The position numbers and the translations under genes are program-made. Under the pieces are notes generated by a model. That model was not told where the DNA came from and did no database searches. It saw only the letters and a program-made list of their open reading frames with translations. From assembly GCA_017854535.1 (NCBI GenBank), contig JAFMHL010000037.1:1-42530 (forward strand): a stretch of DNA of 42,530 nucleotides. The letters are read 5' to 3'. Positions 35,564 through 42,530 of the stretch are shown here, one piece after another. Positions within the stretch are counted from its first letter, which is position 1, and each line of letters starts with the position of its first letter. The DNA comes from Nitratireductor sp. Lineage in GTDB: Bacteria > Pseudomonadota > Alphaproteobacteria > Rhizobiales > Rhizobiaceae.

Positions 35564-36265
35564 CTAGACACCAAGATATTGTTCGCGGGCTTTTTCATCG
35601 ACTTTGAGTTCTGAAGAACTGCCTTGCCAGACAATTTTTCCACGTTGCATGATGAAATTTTGGTCGGCTATTTTGAGCAAGTCTTTGAGATTTTTATCCA
35701 CGACTAGGATCGATATTCCGGTATCTTTGATGCGATTGATCGCAGACCATATATTCTGGCGAATAATAGGCGCCAATCCTTCAGTGGCTTCATCAAGAAT
35801 GAGCAATTTCGGATTTGTCATCAAGGCCCGCCCAATCGCCAGCATTTGCTGCTCGCCGCCAGATAAAATGTTACCCATTGAGGTTTCCCGTTCCTTCAAT
35901 GCGGGAAAGAAATTATAGACCTTATCTAGCGTCCAGGGATCCAATGCGTTTAGATGGTTTGAAGCAGTGGCAACCAGATTTTCCCTCAAAGACAAATTTG
36001 GAAAAATCTGCCGACCTTCTGGAACCAATCCAATACCTAGATTTGCAATTTTGTAGGACTCGCGCCCAACAAGCTCTTCGCCGTCAAACACGATGGACCC
36101 ACCACTTGGCGGAACAATGCCGATGATCGAATTTATGGTCGTGGTTTTGCCCATGCCGTTACGGCCAAGAAGGGTAACGATTTCTCCGGTTTGGAATTCC
36201 ATGTCTACGCCGAATAGGGCCTGACTGCTGCCATAATGGGTGGTGAGGTCAGAAATTTTCAGCAT
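35564..36265 (-). CDS. livF: Liv-type ABC transporter ATP-binding protein LivF
   Basis: Second ATPase of a branched-chain amino-acid type (HAAT) importer, 233 residues. Walker A GRNGMGKTT, signature LSGGEQQMLAIGRAL and Walker B LLILDEATEGLAP are present, and the short length without extension is typical of LivF. It starts 2 bases after livG and is last of the five-gene unit (binding protein, livH, livM, livG, livF). The ligand is not certain: Liv-family systems also carry amides, urea and aromatic acids. Confidence 0.93.
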   Translation of the reverse strand: MLKISDLTTHYGSSQALFGVDMEFQTGEIVTLLGRNGMGKTTTINSIIGIVPPSGGSIVFDGEELVGRESYKIANLGIGLVPEGRQIFPNLSLRENLVATASNHLNALDPWTLDKVYNFFPALKERETSMGNILSGGEQQMLAIGRALMTNPKLLILDEATEGLAPIIRQNIWSAINRIKDTGISILVVDKNLKDLLKIADQNFIMQRGKIVWQGSSSELKVDEKAREQYLGV

Positions 36266-36267
36266 GC

Positions 36268-37011
36268 CTATTCCTCCCCCAGATATGCGTGGCGTACTGC
36301 TTCATTATTTCGGATTTCATCAGGGGAACCTGTGGCGATTATTTTACCATAGACGAGCACAGATATAGTATCGGCAAGGGCAAATACCGCATCCATATCA
36401 TGCTCAATAAGCAGAATAGTTCTGGAGCCTTTCAACTGTTTGATAAAGGCGATCATCCGAACGGATTCTTCTGGACCAAGCCCAGCCATTGGTTCATCCA
36501 GCATCATGCATTGGGCATTCGAGGCAAGCGCAATGGCGATTTCTACAAGACGATGTTCGCCATGGGACAGGTTACTGGTTAAGTCTTCTGCTCGATCAGC
36601 AAGTCCGATTTGTTTGAGGATATTCAAGGCCTCACTTCGAATTTTGGTCAGACTCTTAGCCGGTTTAATGAATTTGAACGAATGGCCGCTGCGCGCTTGA
36701 ATGGCCAGCGCCACATTGTCCAAGACGCTCATGGACATGATGAGCGATGTGATTTGGTAAGATCGGCTTATGCCAACTTTTGCGCGACTGTAAGCTGGCT
36801 GGCTTGTAATATCTTTTCCAGCAAAGAAGATTTTACCGCCATCTGGTTTTACTGCGCCGCTGAGCAGGGAAATCAAAGTTGTCTTGCCTGCACCATTGGG
36901 GCCAATAATAGCATGTAGTATATTCTTTTCTACAGACAGACTTACGCCATCTGTTGCGGTAACGCCGCCATAGCTTTTGCGTAAGTCTTTCATCTCAAGA
37001 ATGGAACTCAT
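36268..37011 (-). CDS. livG: Liv-type ABC transporter ATP-binding protein LivG
   Basis: First ATPase of the HAAT importer, 247 residues. Walker A GPNGAGKTT, signature LSHGEHRLVEIAIAL (the HGEH variant common in LivG-like proteins) and Walker B MMLDEPMAGLG are present, with the switch histidine in LIEHDMDAVFALAD and the LivG-like end AVRHAYLGE. It is adjacent to livM with no gap and 2 bases from livF, so translation is coupled. Confidence 0.93.
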   Translation of the reverse strand: MSSILEMKDLRKSYGGVTATDGVSLSVEKNILHAIIGPNGAGKTTLISLLSGAVKPDGGKIFFAGKDITSQPAYSRAKVGISRSYQITSLIMSMSVLDNVALAIQARSGHSFKFIKPAKSLTKIRSEALNILKQIGLADRAEDLTSNLSHGEHRLVEIAIALASNAQCMMLDEPMAGLGPEESVRMIAFIKQLKGSRTILLIEHDMDAVFALADTISVLVYGKIIATGSPDEIRNNEAVRHAYLGEE

Positions 37012-38019
37012 TTATTTGGTTCCATTCTCTTGAGTGCCTTTTTCAGCACTAGGGGACCGCCATTTGAACTTCATGCCCATGATGCCACCATTGGTGTAGA
37101 GCACGACTGCCATCAGCATCAGGCCAAAAGGTAGATGCCAGTATATGGTATAGCTTGAAAAAGCCTCTTCAATGATGATGAATGCGGCTGATCCCAGTAG
37201 GGGGCCCAATGTGGTTGCTACGCCACCTAATATTACCATGAACATCAATTCGCCCGAGCGTGACCAAGCCATCATTTCCGGTGAAATAAAGGTGGTGAAA
37301 TTGCCAAGCAATGCTCCAGCAAAGCCGCACATGGCGCCTGAGATGACATAAGCGACAAGTCGATAAGCATAGACGTTGTAACCTAAGCTGGTCATGCGCT
37401 CTTCATTGCCTTTGGCGCCTTGTAAAACCATGCCGAAACGAGAATGGACTACAGTGCGGACTATAAGCATGGCGGCGGCCAGCGAAGCTAGGCAAACAAA
37501 ATATAGCTGAAGAGAGTTATCAAGGTTGATAAGTGGAAACTCGGACCTAGCATCGATGACCAAACCATCATCTGCACCGTATTCATCGAGGGAAACCAAT
37601 AGATAATAAAGCATTTGCGCAAATGCCATGGTGATCATTATGAAGTAAACGCCCTTGGTACGCAGGCAAATCGCCCCGGTGATCAACGCAAATAATGCGG
37701 AGATGCCGACGGCGAGGAAAATATGTGTAAAACCGCCAAAGGAGGCGATGGCTTCAAACCCGCCATAAAGTTCGTGATGGGCGGGGATACCTACAGCATA
37801 TGCACCGATGCCGAGATAAGCAGCGTGTCCAAATGAGATCATGCCCCCATAGCCAAGGATGAGGTTCAAGCTAACCGCAGCAATGGCTAAAATAACCAAG
37901 CGAGTGGCCAGATCGACATAAAATGAATTGCCTGTCCAAATGAAGATTGGCGGCAAAATTGCAAGTACCAGCAGGGCAAGAAGCGTTAGTTTTGACGAGC
38001 GGGAAAGAGTGCCGAACAT
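37012..38019 (-). CDS. livM: Liv-type ABC transporter permease LivM
   Basis: Inner-membrane permease, 335 residues with about nine to ten helices. Family text is visible in LNLILGYGGMISFGHAAYLGIGAYAVG near the N-terminus (split here as LNLILGYGGMISFGHAAYL plus GIGAYAVG). The cytoplasmic loop GNEERMTSLGYNVYAYRLVAY docks to the ATPases, shown in part as GNEERMTSLGYNVYAYRL. It directly abuts livH and livG. The C-terminal tail is charged and cytoplasmic. Confidence 0.92.
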   Translation of the reverse strand: MFGTLSRSSKLTLLALLVLAILPPIFIWTGNSFYVDLATRLVILAIAAVSLNLILGYGGMISFGHAAYLGIGAYAVGIPAHHELYGGFEAIASFGGFTHIFLAVGISALFALITGAICLRTKGVYFIMITMAFAQMLYYLLVSLDEYGADDGLVIDARSEFPLINLDNSLQLYFVCLASLAAAMLIVRTVVHSRFGMVLQGAKGNEERMTSLGYNVYAYRLVAYVISGAMCGFAGALLGNFTTFISPEMMAWSRSGELMFMVILGGVATTLGPLLGSAAFIIIEEAFSSYTIYWHLPFGLMLMAVVLYTNGGIMGMKFKWRSPSAEKGTQENGTK

Positions 38020-38943
38020 CTAACGCACCATTGGAGGAAAGAGGCCCTGAGGGCGAAAGGCGAGAATGAGCGCCATCAACAAATAGATAAGCATTGCCGA
38101 TATTGCAGGGGCGGATGTTTCTGCGGCGCTGCTGCTCATGAACAGCTTAAACACATCATCCAAGAACGAGCGGCCAAGTGTATCGATCAACCCAATTAAG
38201 ATTGCTGCAATAAATGCACCCTTTACGGAGCCAATGCCGCCGACAATGATTACAACAAAGGCGGTGATAATAACTTCATTGCCCATCCCGATTTTTGCTT
38301 CGGTGATGGGCGCGATTAACATCCCAGCAAGACCGGCCAGCATGGCACCAATGGCAAATACCAGTGCGAACAGCGTTTTGATATCAATCCCAAGGGCTGA
38401 CACCATGGTGCGGTTTGATGCGCCTGCGCGGATTAGCATGCCAAGACGGGTGTGGTTGACCAGCCAATAAAGGCCCGCAGCGCAAACAAGACCTGAAACA
38501 ATGATAAGCAAGCGATAGGTCGGAAACACGACGTCTTTCATTAATGTCACTTGTGTATCCAGCCAAGCGGGCAGCGGTATTGAAATGCCCTGTGGACCCC
38601 AGATCATATGGGTCAGTGTGTCGAAGACGAGGATCAGGCCGAATGTACCAAGGACATGTTGTAAATGATCTTTTGCATAGAGCTTTCGAGCAACAAATCG
38701 TTCCACGCCATAGCCGACAAGGCCAGTGAGGGGGAGGGCAATGAGAACTGCTAGGGGAAAGCTACCTAACGCAAACGTTAGGGTGGCGCAGAAGAACGCC
38801 CCGACCATATAAAGGGATCCATGGGCCAGATTAACGAAATCCAATATTCCGAAAATGAGGGTCAGACCCGATGCAACCAGAAACAACAGCAATCCTAACT
38901 GGATGCCGTTCAACGTTTGAATAATGAGAAGTGAAGTATCCAT
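38020..38943 (-). CDS. livH: Liv-type ABC transporter permease LivH
   Basis: Inner-membrane permease, 307 residues from ATG 38943 (MDTSLLIIQTLNGIQLGLLL). The frame extends to a TTG at 38994, but that start lies inside the terminator stem described at 38975, so it is rejected. Typical text is LTLIFGILDFVNLAHGSLYMVG and VVIIVGGIGSVKGAFIAAIL, each shortened here to LTLIFGILDFVNLAHG and VVIIVGGIGSVKGAF. It abuts livM directly. Confidence 0.92.
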   Translation of the reverse strand: MDTSLLIIQTLNGIQLGLLLFLVASGLTLIFGILDFVNLAHGSLYMVGAFFCATLTFALGSFPLAVLIALPLTGLVGYGVERFVARKLYAKDHLQHVLGTFGLILVFDTLTHMIWGPQGISIPLPAWLDTQVTLMKDVVFPTYRLLIIVSGLVCAAGLYWLVNHTRLGMLIRAGASNRTMVSALGIDIKTLFALVFAIGAMLAGLAGMLIAPITEAKIGMGNEVIITAFVVIIVGGIGSVKGAFIAAILIGLIDTLGRSFLDDVFKLFMSSSAAETSAPAISAMLIYLLMALILAFRPQGLFPPMVR

Positions 38944-38974
38944 GAAATGCCGGACGATCAAAAAAATACGGAAA

Positions 38975-39016
38975 TAAAAAAGGGCCGGAGACAAATTTGG
39001 TTCGTTTTCCGGCCCC
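38975..39016 (-). terminator. Terminator/attenuator between Liv binding-protein gene and livH
   Basis: On the minus strand GGGCCGGA and TCCGGCCC form a perfect 8-bp GC-rich stem with an 18-base loop, running into six T. It lies 21 bases past the binding-protein stop and before livHMGF, so it likely limits read-through and keeps the binding protein in excess. Confidence 0.85.
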
Positions 39017-39036
39017 TAAAACTCAAAGAGTTCAGT

Positions 39037-40218
39037 TTAGTTCATGGAACAATCTTTTGCATGTGAGTCTTGGTTGTTCTCAAAGACAGTTGAAGCAACG
39101 CGTGTTGTCCAATTTCCGTCATTGTCTTTCACCACCTCACGCAGATAAAAATTCTGGATTGGGAAGTTGTTGTTGCCATAGGTATATTTACCGCGGACGC
39201 TGTCATAATTTGCCGTTTTCAACGCGGCGCGGATACCGTCTTTGTTGGTCAGGTCGCCACCCACAGCTTCAACTGCTGATTTAATCAAGAACATCGCATC
39301 ATAAGATTGCGCTGCGTAAAATGAGGGGTAAGAACCATATCTGGCTTTGAATTCTGTGACAAAACGCTTGTTCTGTTCGTTTTTCAAAGACGGATCCCAT
39401 TGCTGGGTCGTTTTTGAACCCAAGACACTTTCAAAATTCGCCGCCTGTAGTTTTGGAAGGCTGATAGCGTCAATGGTAAAAACTGAGTACAGAGGCAGAA
39501 TGTCTTTCAGGCCAGCCTGTTGGTATTGCTTGACGAATGCACCAGCGGCAGCACCCGGGTAAAATACGAAAATGCCTTCAGCACCAGAGGCTTTTGCTTT
39601 AGCTAATTCAGCGGAGAAATCCAACTGGGCATCTGCGCCCCATTTTGTAAGGTCTTTGCCTTTGATTTCGCCTTTGAAAGTGCGCTCAACGCCAGCGACC
39701 ATATCTTTGCCTGCGGCGTAATTTGGGGCCATGATGTAGAGAGATTTAACGCCTTGTTGGTTTAGAACTTCACCCATTGCTTCTGGTGTTTGATCATTCT
39801 GCCAAGATGTGGAGAAGAAATTCTCATGGCACAGTTTTCCTGCCATTTCAGATGGACCAGCATTGGCAGAAATCAAGAACTTGCCTTGATCCAGAACTGA
39901 TTTGCGGGATGCTAAAAGCACATGGCTCCAGATATAGCCCGTTACGAAATCCACATCATCTTGTTTCACAAGTTTGTCGGTAGCCTGTTTGCCAGTTTCC
40001 GGCTTGAAACCGTCATCAGCGAAAATGACATTAAGGTCTAGTTCGCCCATTTTTCCGCCCATATGTGCTGAGGCTAGATTAACAGCGTTTTCCATGTCTT
40101 TACCAATGACGGCACCACCAGTGGTGAGTGTTGTCACAAAGCCGACTTTAACTTCGGCAGCAAAGGCAGGTAGTGTAAACATGGATGCAGCGAGGGCTGC
40201 GGCGATAAATTTCTTCAT
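39037..40218 (-). CDS. Liv-type (peripla_BP_6) periplasmic substrate-binding protein
   Basis: 393 residues from ATG 40218, which has GGAGG seven bases upstream; the frame extends five codons further without need. Signal peptide MKKFIAAALAASMFTLPAFA is cleaved before AEVKVGF. The two-lobed type I binding fold is seen in VGFVTTLTTGGAVIGKDMEN (lobe 1), DDVDFVTGYIWSHVLLASRK and SLYIMAPNYAAGKDM. A cysteine in KLCHENFF may pair with the one near the C-terminus (KDCSMN). The sequence is not close to LivJ; it recalls binding proteins for aromatic acids or other non-peptide ligands, so the substrate is open. First gene of the liv unit. Confidence 0.92.
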   Translation of the reverse strand: MKKFIAAALAASMFTLPAFAAEVKVGFVTTLTTGGAVIGKDMENAVNLASAHMGGKMGELDLNVIFADDGFKPETGKQATDKLVKQDDVDFVTGYIWSHVLLASRKSVLDQGKFLISANAGPSEMAGKLCHENFFSTSWQNDQTPEAMGEVLNQQGVKSLYIMAPNYAAGKDMVAGVERTFKGEIKGKDLTKWGADAQLDFSAELAKAKASGAEGIFVFYPGAAAGAFVKQYQQAGLKDILPLYSVFTIDAISLPKLQAANFESVLGSKTTQQWDPSLKNEQNKRFVTEFKARYGSYPSFYAAQSYDAMFLIKSAVEAVGGDLTNKDGIRAALKTANYDSVRGKYTYGNNNFPIQNFYLREVVKDNDGNWTTRVASTVFENNQDSHAKDCSMN

Positions 40219-40299
40219 TTTAATTCCTCCCATGGAAATATCGATTGTTTATGAAATGGTTGAATTTGCAAGTCAATTGCTAGGGGCGCGAAAGCTGCG

Positions 40300-40536
40300 T
40301 TAGAATGCTTTGAAGGTCAGCGTGGTTAAAGAGCGTTCGATGTCTTTAACATTTAGCACATTGTCATTGACCCATTGGCCAATATCGACGTTTTCCGGCG
40401 GGTAGATTTGTGCGATCAAATCCCATTCTCCGCTGGTCGAAAAAAGCTGTGAAATGATTTCGCGCTCATATAGTTCATCGGCAACCTTGTAGGCTGTTCC
40501 CGGCTTGCATCTTAATTGAATGAAAAAGCAGCTCAT
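40300..40536 (-). CDS. Stand-alone Lrp/AsnC effector-binding (RAM) domain protein
   Basis: 78 residues from ATG 40536 with GGGAG upstream (the frame is open to 40590). The text MSCFFIQLRCKPGTAYKVAD begins the alpha-beta RAM domain, followed by SGEWDLIAQIYP and IGQWVNDNVLNVKDIERSLT, shown here in part. The N-terminal helix-turn-helix of Lrp is absent and there is no room for it. Such DNA-binding-free paralogues can hetero-oligomerise with Lrp proteins and modulate them in response to amino acids. It lies 82 bases upstream of the liv binding-protein gene on the same strand, which fits amino-acid-responsive control of that operon, but this is inference. Confidence 0.85.
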   Translation of the reverse strand: MSCFFIQLRCKPGTAYKVADELYEREIISQLFSTSGEWDLIAQIYPPENVDIGQWVNDNVLNVKDIERSLTTLTFKAF

Positions 40537-40617
40537 AAATTCTCCCAAAGCGCAACGCGCGTGATTTGATCTTTGAAAGATATTAAACACACATCGCAGG
40601 GAAAACTCAATCAGGGA

Positions 40618-40908
40618 TTAATGTGCTGAGCGATAGGGATATTTTATGCCTGCTTGTTCCATATCACTGTTTATGGATTTTGCTGCCCACTTGCCCGCTT
40701 CCAACACAGCATCAGGTTGGTTTTTGAAAATATATAGCGCCATTGAAACCCAAGTCGGAATGTCCTGTTCCCCATCCAACCATTTTTTAACAGTCCGCTC
40801 ATTAGCGCCTGTCAAACGGCAAAACTCCATATAAGGCATATCGAGGCCATCAAGGGCTGTTCTCAGTTGCTGACCAGTCATTGAATCATATTTGAATCTT
40901 TTGGACAT
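40618..40908 (-). CDS. Small helix-turn-helix (XRE-like) protein
   Basis: 96 residues. The segment MTGQQLRTALDGLDMPYMEF followed by CRLTGANERTVKKWLDGEQD forms a Cro/XRE-like helix-turn-helix with the usual W-x-x-GEQDIPTW region. A further helical tail ends YPYRSAH. Similar short proteins are common in Rhizobiales, where their role is not known. It is 81 bases upstream of the RAM-domain gene and is the last chromosomal gene before the tRNA fragment that marks the element edge. No toxin partner is seen beside it. Confidence 0.72.
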   Translation of the reverse strand: MSKRFKYDSMTGQQLRTALDGLDMPYMEFCRLTGANERTVKKWLDGEQDIPTWVSMALYIFKNQPDAVLEAGKWAAKSINSDMEQAGIKYPYRSAH

Positions 40909-40967
40909 AGAAACCTTGCTTCCCAGTTTGGCCTGAACATTCAGAATTATGTAAAATTGAGAGAAAA

Positions 40968-41020
40968 TGGTGAGCGCTGAGGGAGTCGAACCCTCGACCT
41001 ACTGATTAAAAGTCAGTTGT
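40968..41020 (-). other. 3' part of tRNA-Lys(TTT): attachment site of the integrated element
   Basis: Reading the minus strand, anticodon stem ACTGA, loop CTTTTAA and TCAGT are followed by AGGTC, the T arm GAGGG-TTCGACT-CCCTC, the acceptor strand AGCGCTC, A and CCA. This is the 3' two-thirds of tRNA-Lys with anticodon TTT. The 5' acceptor strand and D arm are missing: upstream sequence diverges to GGGGTACA and then AT-rich DNA. A tyrosine integrase begins 168 bases away. A truncated 3' tRNA end beside an integrase is the classic att duplicate, and the break near the anticodon arm suggests crossover there. By orientation the element lies to the right and the intact tRNA should be at its far end. 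Confidence 0.88.
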
Positions 41021-41035
41021 ACCCCTTATTCAACA

Positions 41036-41126
41036 TGTTTCAAAGTGTTTTATATTAGCGATATTTTTATTTAACCTATTGTTATTGTTCAATATGTTGT
41101 TTCTCATTGTTTCAATTGGTTTCAAC
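41036..41126 (+). repeat. Repeated TGTTTCAA-like motifs, candidate integrase arm sites
   Basis: TGTTTCAA occurs at 41036 and 41108, with variants TGTTTCT at 41098, TGTTCAAT at 41086 and GGTTTCAAC at 41118, all same-direction, in AT-rich DNA between the tRNA fragment and the integrase. Tyrosine integrases with an N-terminal arm-binding domain use such clustered direct repeats next to the core site. The rest of this gap holds no gene; the AT-rich part before 41188 probably contains the integrase promoter. Confidence 0.45.
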
Positions 41127-41187
41127 TCGTGTCGCTATGTGTCTGTATCTATAGTGTACATATAATATTTTTCTTATAATATGAGTT

Positions 41188-42348
41188 ATGCCACAGATTC
41201 AGTTTACAGATATGAAAGTGAAAAATCTCAAACTGCCGACCTCGGGACAAGATACCTATTTTGACAAAAAAAGTCCAGGTTTTGGGGTGAGAGTTTCATA
41301 CGGCGGAACAAAATCCTGGTTTTTAAAATATGTTTATAATGGAAAGCAACGACGCATCAATCTGGGTCAGTATCCTGCGATCAGTCTAGCTGATGCAAGA
41401 AAACGTGTTCTTGAGATCAGGCATCAACTCGCTGTTGATAAGACAGACCCTTCAGTACAAAAAAAACAAGATAACGATGTGCTTACTTTGAAAAAATTGA
41501 TCGGTTTTTACATTGAAATGCACGCCAAAGTAAAAAAGAAATCATGGCAAGAGGATCAACGAATTCTCAACAAGTATTTCATTCTGTTTCACGAACGCAA
41601 AGCATCTGAAATATCCAAACCAGAAATACGCGATTTGCTGCAAGACATTAAGAAGAACCATGCTGGCATAATGGCGAATAGGTGTCTTGCTTGCATTCGT
41701 AAAGTCTATAATTTTGGTGTCAAAAATGGTTATCTAGACAATAATCCCGCTCATTTACTGGACAGACCAGAAGTGGAAGTATCAAGGGATAGGTTTTTTT
41801 CTGATCAAGAAATTAGAAAACTTTGGAAAGCTTTTGATCAATGCGGGGTTCAAGGTGAAGTTTTCAAAATGTGTCTTGCAACAGGTCAGCGACTAAAAGA
41901 AGTAACAAATATGCCATGGGAGGAAATTCAAGATGATATATGGACGATCCCAAAAAGTCGTACAAAAAACGGACTAACGCACGCCGTTCCTTTGATCGGA
42001 TTAGCCAAAAAACTGTTGAACAAAGCAAAAGGAAAACACGATATTTGGGTGTATCCGTCCCCCTTGGGTTTAGATCAGCCGGTGACGATTGGAACCCGAA
42101 ATAGAAAATCTGTCAGGGTCAAAACGAATATAAGCGATTTTAATCCGCACGATATGAGACGAACAGTTGAAACCAACCTTACAAAACTTGGTTTTTCCCG
42201 CTTTATCGCTGACCGACTTGTAAATCATATCGATGGTGGAGTTGGTAAAGTCTATGATAGATACGATTATCTTAAGGAAAAGAAAGAAGCGATGACAGCT
42301 TGGTTAGAACACCTATCCAAACAGATAGGTCCGAGACTCTTCGACTAG
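41188..42348 (+). CDS. Tyrosine recombinase/integrase (P4-type, DUF4102 N-terminus)
   Basis: 386-residue site-specific recombinase. An N-terminal arm-binding DUF4102 domain (residues 5-90: FDKKSPGFGVRVSYGGTKSW, then RRINLGQYPAISLADARK) precedes a SAM-like core-binding domain (100-190) and the catalytic domain (205-370). The catalytic set is complete: R235 in ATGQRLKEV, K260 in SRTKNG, H321 and R324 in HDMRRT, H347 in LVNHI and nucleophile Y356 in VYDRYDY. It should integrate and excise the element at the tRNA-Lys site 168 bases upstream. It is more AT- and Lys/Asn-rich than the housekeeping genes, consistent with acquisition. The ATG at 41188 lacks a clear ribosome site. Confidence 0.95.
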   Translation: MPQIQFTDMKVKNLKLPTSGQDTYFDKKSPGFGVRVSYGGTKSWFLKYVYNGKQRRINLGQYPAISLADARKRVLEIRHQLAVDKTDPSVQKKQDNDVLTLKKLIGFYIEMHAKVKKKSWQEDQRILNKYFILFHERKASEISKPEIRDLLQDIKKNHAGIMANRCLACIRKVYNFGVKNGYLDNNPAHLLDRPEVEVSRDRFFSDQEIRKLWKAFDQCGVQGEVFKMCLATGQRLKEVTNMPWEEIQDDIWTIPKSRTKNGLTHAVPLIGLAKKLLNKAKGKHDIWVYPSPLGLDQPVTIGTRNRKSVRVKTNISDFNPHDMRRTVETNLTKLGFSRFIADRLVNHIDGGVGKVYDRYDYLKEKKEAMTAWLEHLSKQIGPRLFD

Positions 42349-42486
42349 GCGCTGAAGAAGATTTTGATGCCATCTGTTATTCTTGTTTGTTCAACCAACG
42401 GCAGTTTCGTCCGAAACACCGTCATTAGCGGCAGGTCGACTTTCCACTAATTGTAATAGTGCAAAGGTCTGGAATGAGCGGCGGAT

Positions 42487-42530
42487 TCAATTGATCGACG
42501 CAACACACTCGGCAAGCTTTTCAGCTGGGG
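42487..42530 (-). mobile_element. C-terminal end of an IS30-type transposase (runs off the window)
   Basis: The minus strand at the right edge encodes PAEKLAECVASIN and a TGA stop (42487-42489). This ending resembles the TPAEKLAECVAS tail of alphaproteobacterial IS30-family transposases as I remember them. Only 13 residues are visible, so the call is tentative. Bases 42349-42486 between the integrase and this stop hold no gene; they may include the insertion sequence end, but I could not identify its terminal repeat. Confidence 0.45.

Noticed and set aside
38944-38994. Longer livH start at TTG 38994
   Set aside because: It falls inside the terminator stem after the binding-protein gene; ATG 38943 gives the normal LivH N-terminus.
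40968-41040. Complete tRNA-Lys gene
   Set aside because: Only the anticodon arm onward is present; no D arm or 5' acceptor strand can be found upstream on the minus strand.
41036-41126. CRISPR-like repeat array
   Set aside because: The motifs are only 8 bases, irregularly spaced and imperfect; no cas gene is present.

Overview
The window reads as chromosomal DNA of an alphaproteobacterium, most likely Hyphomicrobiales (Rhizobiales) and possibly marine. This rests on recognisable protein families and local gene order: murI next to rpsD, class I fumarase, plant-type (class II) DAHP synthase, a ferredoxin-NADP reductase starting MNAPM, several ABC and TRAP uptake systems, and fairly AT-rich DNA. 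I could not run a search, so the taxonomy is inference.

Left part (1-21,300) is mostly housekeeping. On the minus strand are two small-molecule exporters (MFS and DMT), moaA, a zinc-ribbon protein with a ten-aspartate tract, a small secreted protein, a ChrR-type cupin and class I fumarase. On the plus strand are a PLP aminotransferase behind a perfect palindrome and a GGDEF-EAL protein with two unusual changes. Next come gph (minus), rpiA, a DUF2059 protein, glutathione reductase paired with a gamma-glutamylcyclotransferase-like gene, DAHP synthase, a GFA-family protein, PAP2 phosphatase-murI, rpsD (TTG start), an EamA exporter and ttcA.

Middle part (21,400-30,300, plus strand) holds a four-gene PotABCD-type ABC importer whose two permeases both carry extra domains. 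A terminator follows, then a gene I identify as creatinase: its active-site residues match my recollection of Pseudomonas putida creatinase at a constant offset of 21. A large MscS-type channel comes next. The pairing suggests, but does not prove, import of creatine or a related guanidino compound and its hydrolysis to sarcosine and urea.

Right part (30,300-40,900, minus strand) begins with a TAXI-type TRAP transporter that appears dead. Its permease is interrupted by an in-frame TAA, and its binding protein has its signal peptide in one frame and its mature domain in another. Then come fpr, ccdA, a complete Liv-type ABC importer, a stand-alone Lrp/AsnC effector domain and a small HTH protein.

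Right end (40,968-42,530): the 3' part of a tRNA-Lys(TTT) gene, cut off in or just before the anticodon arm, is followed by AT-rich DNA with repeated TGTTTCAA-like motifs and a tyrosine integrase. The last 44 bases encode what looks like the C-terminus of an IS30-type transposase. This is the edge of an integrated element that continues beyond the window.

No CRISPR array, complete tRNA, rRNA or defence locus was seen, and no gene-free stretch exceeds 300 bases. The most unusual items are the creatinase/transporter neighbourhood, the doubly broken TRAP operon, the altered GGDEF-EAL protein and the island boundary.
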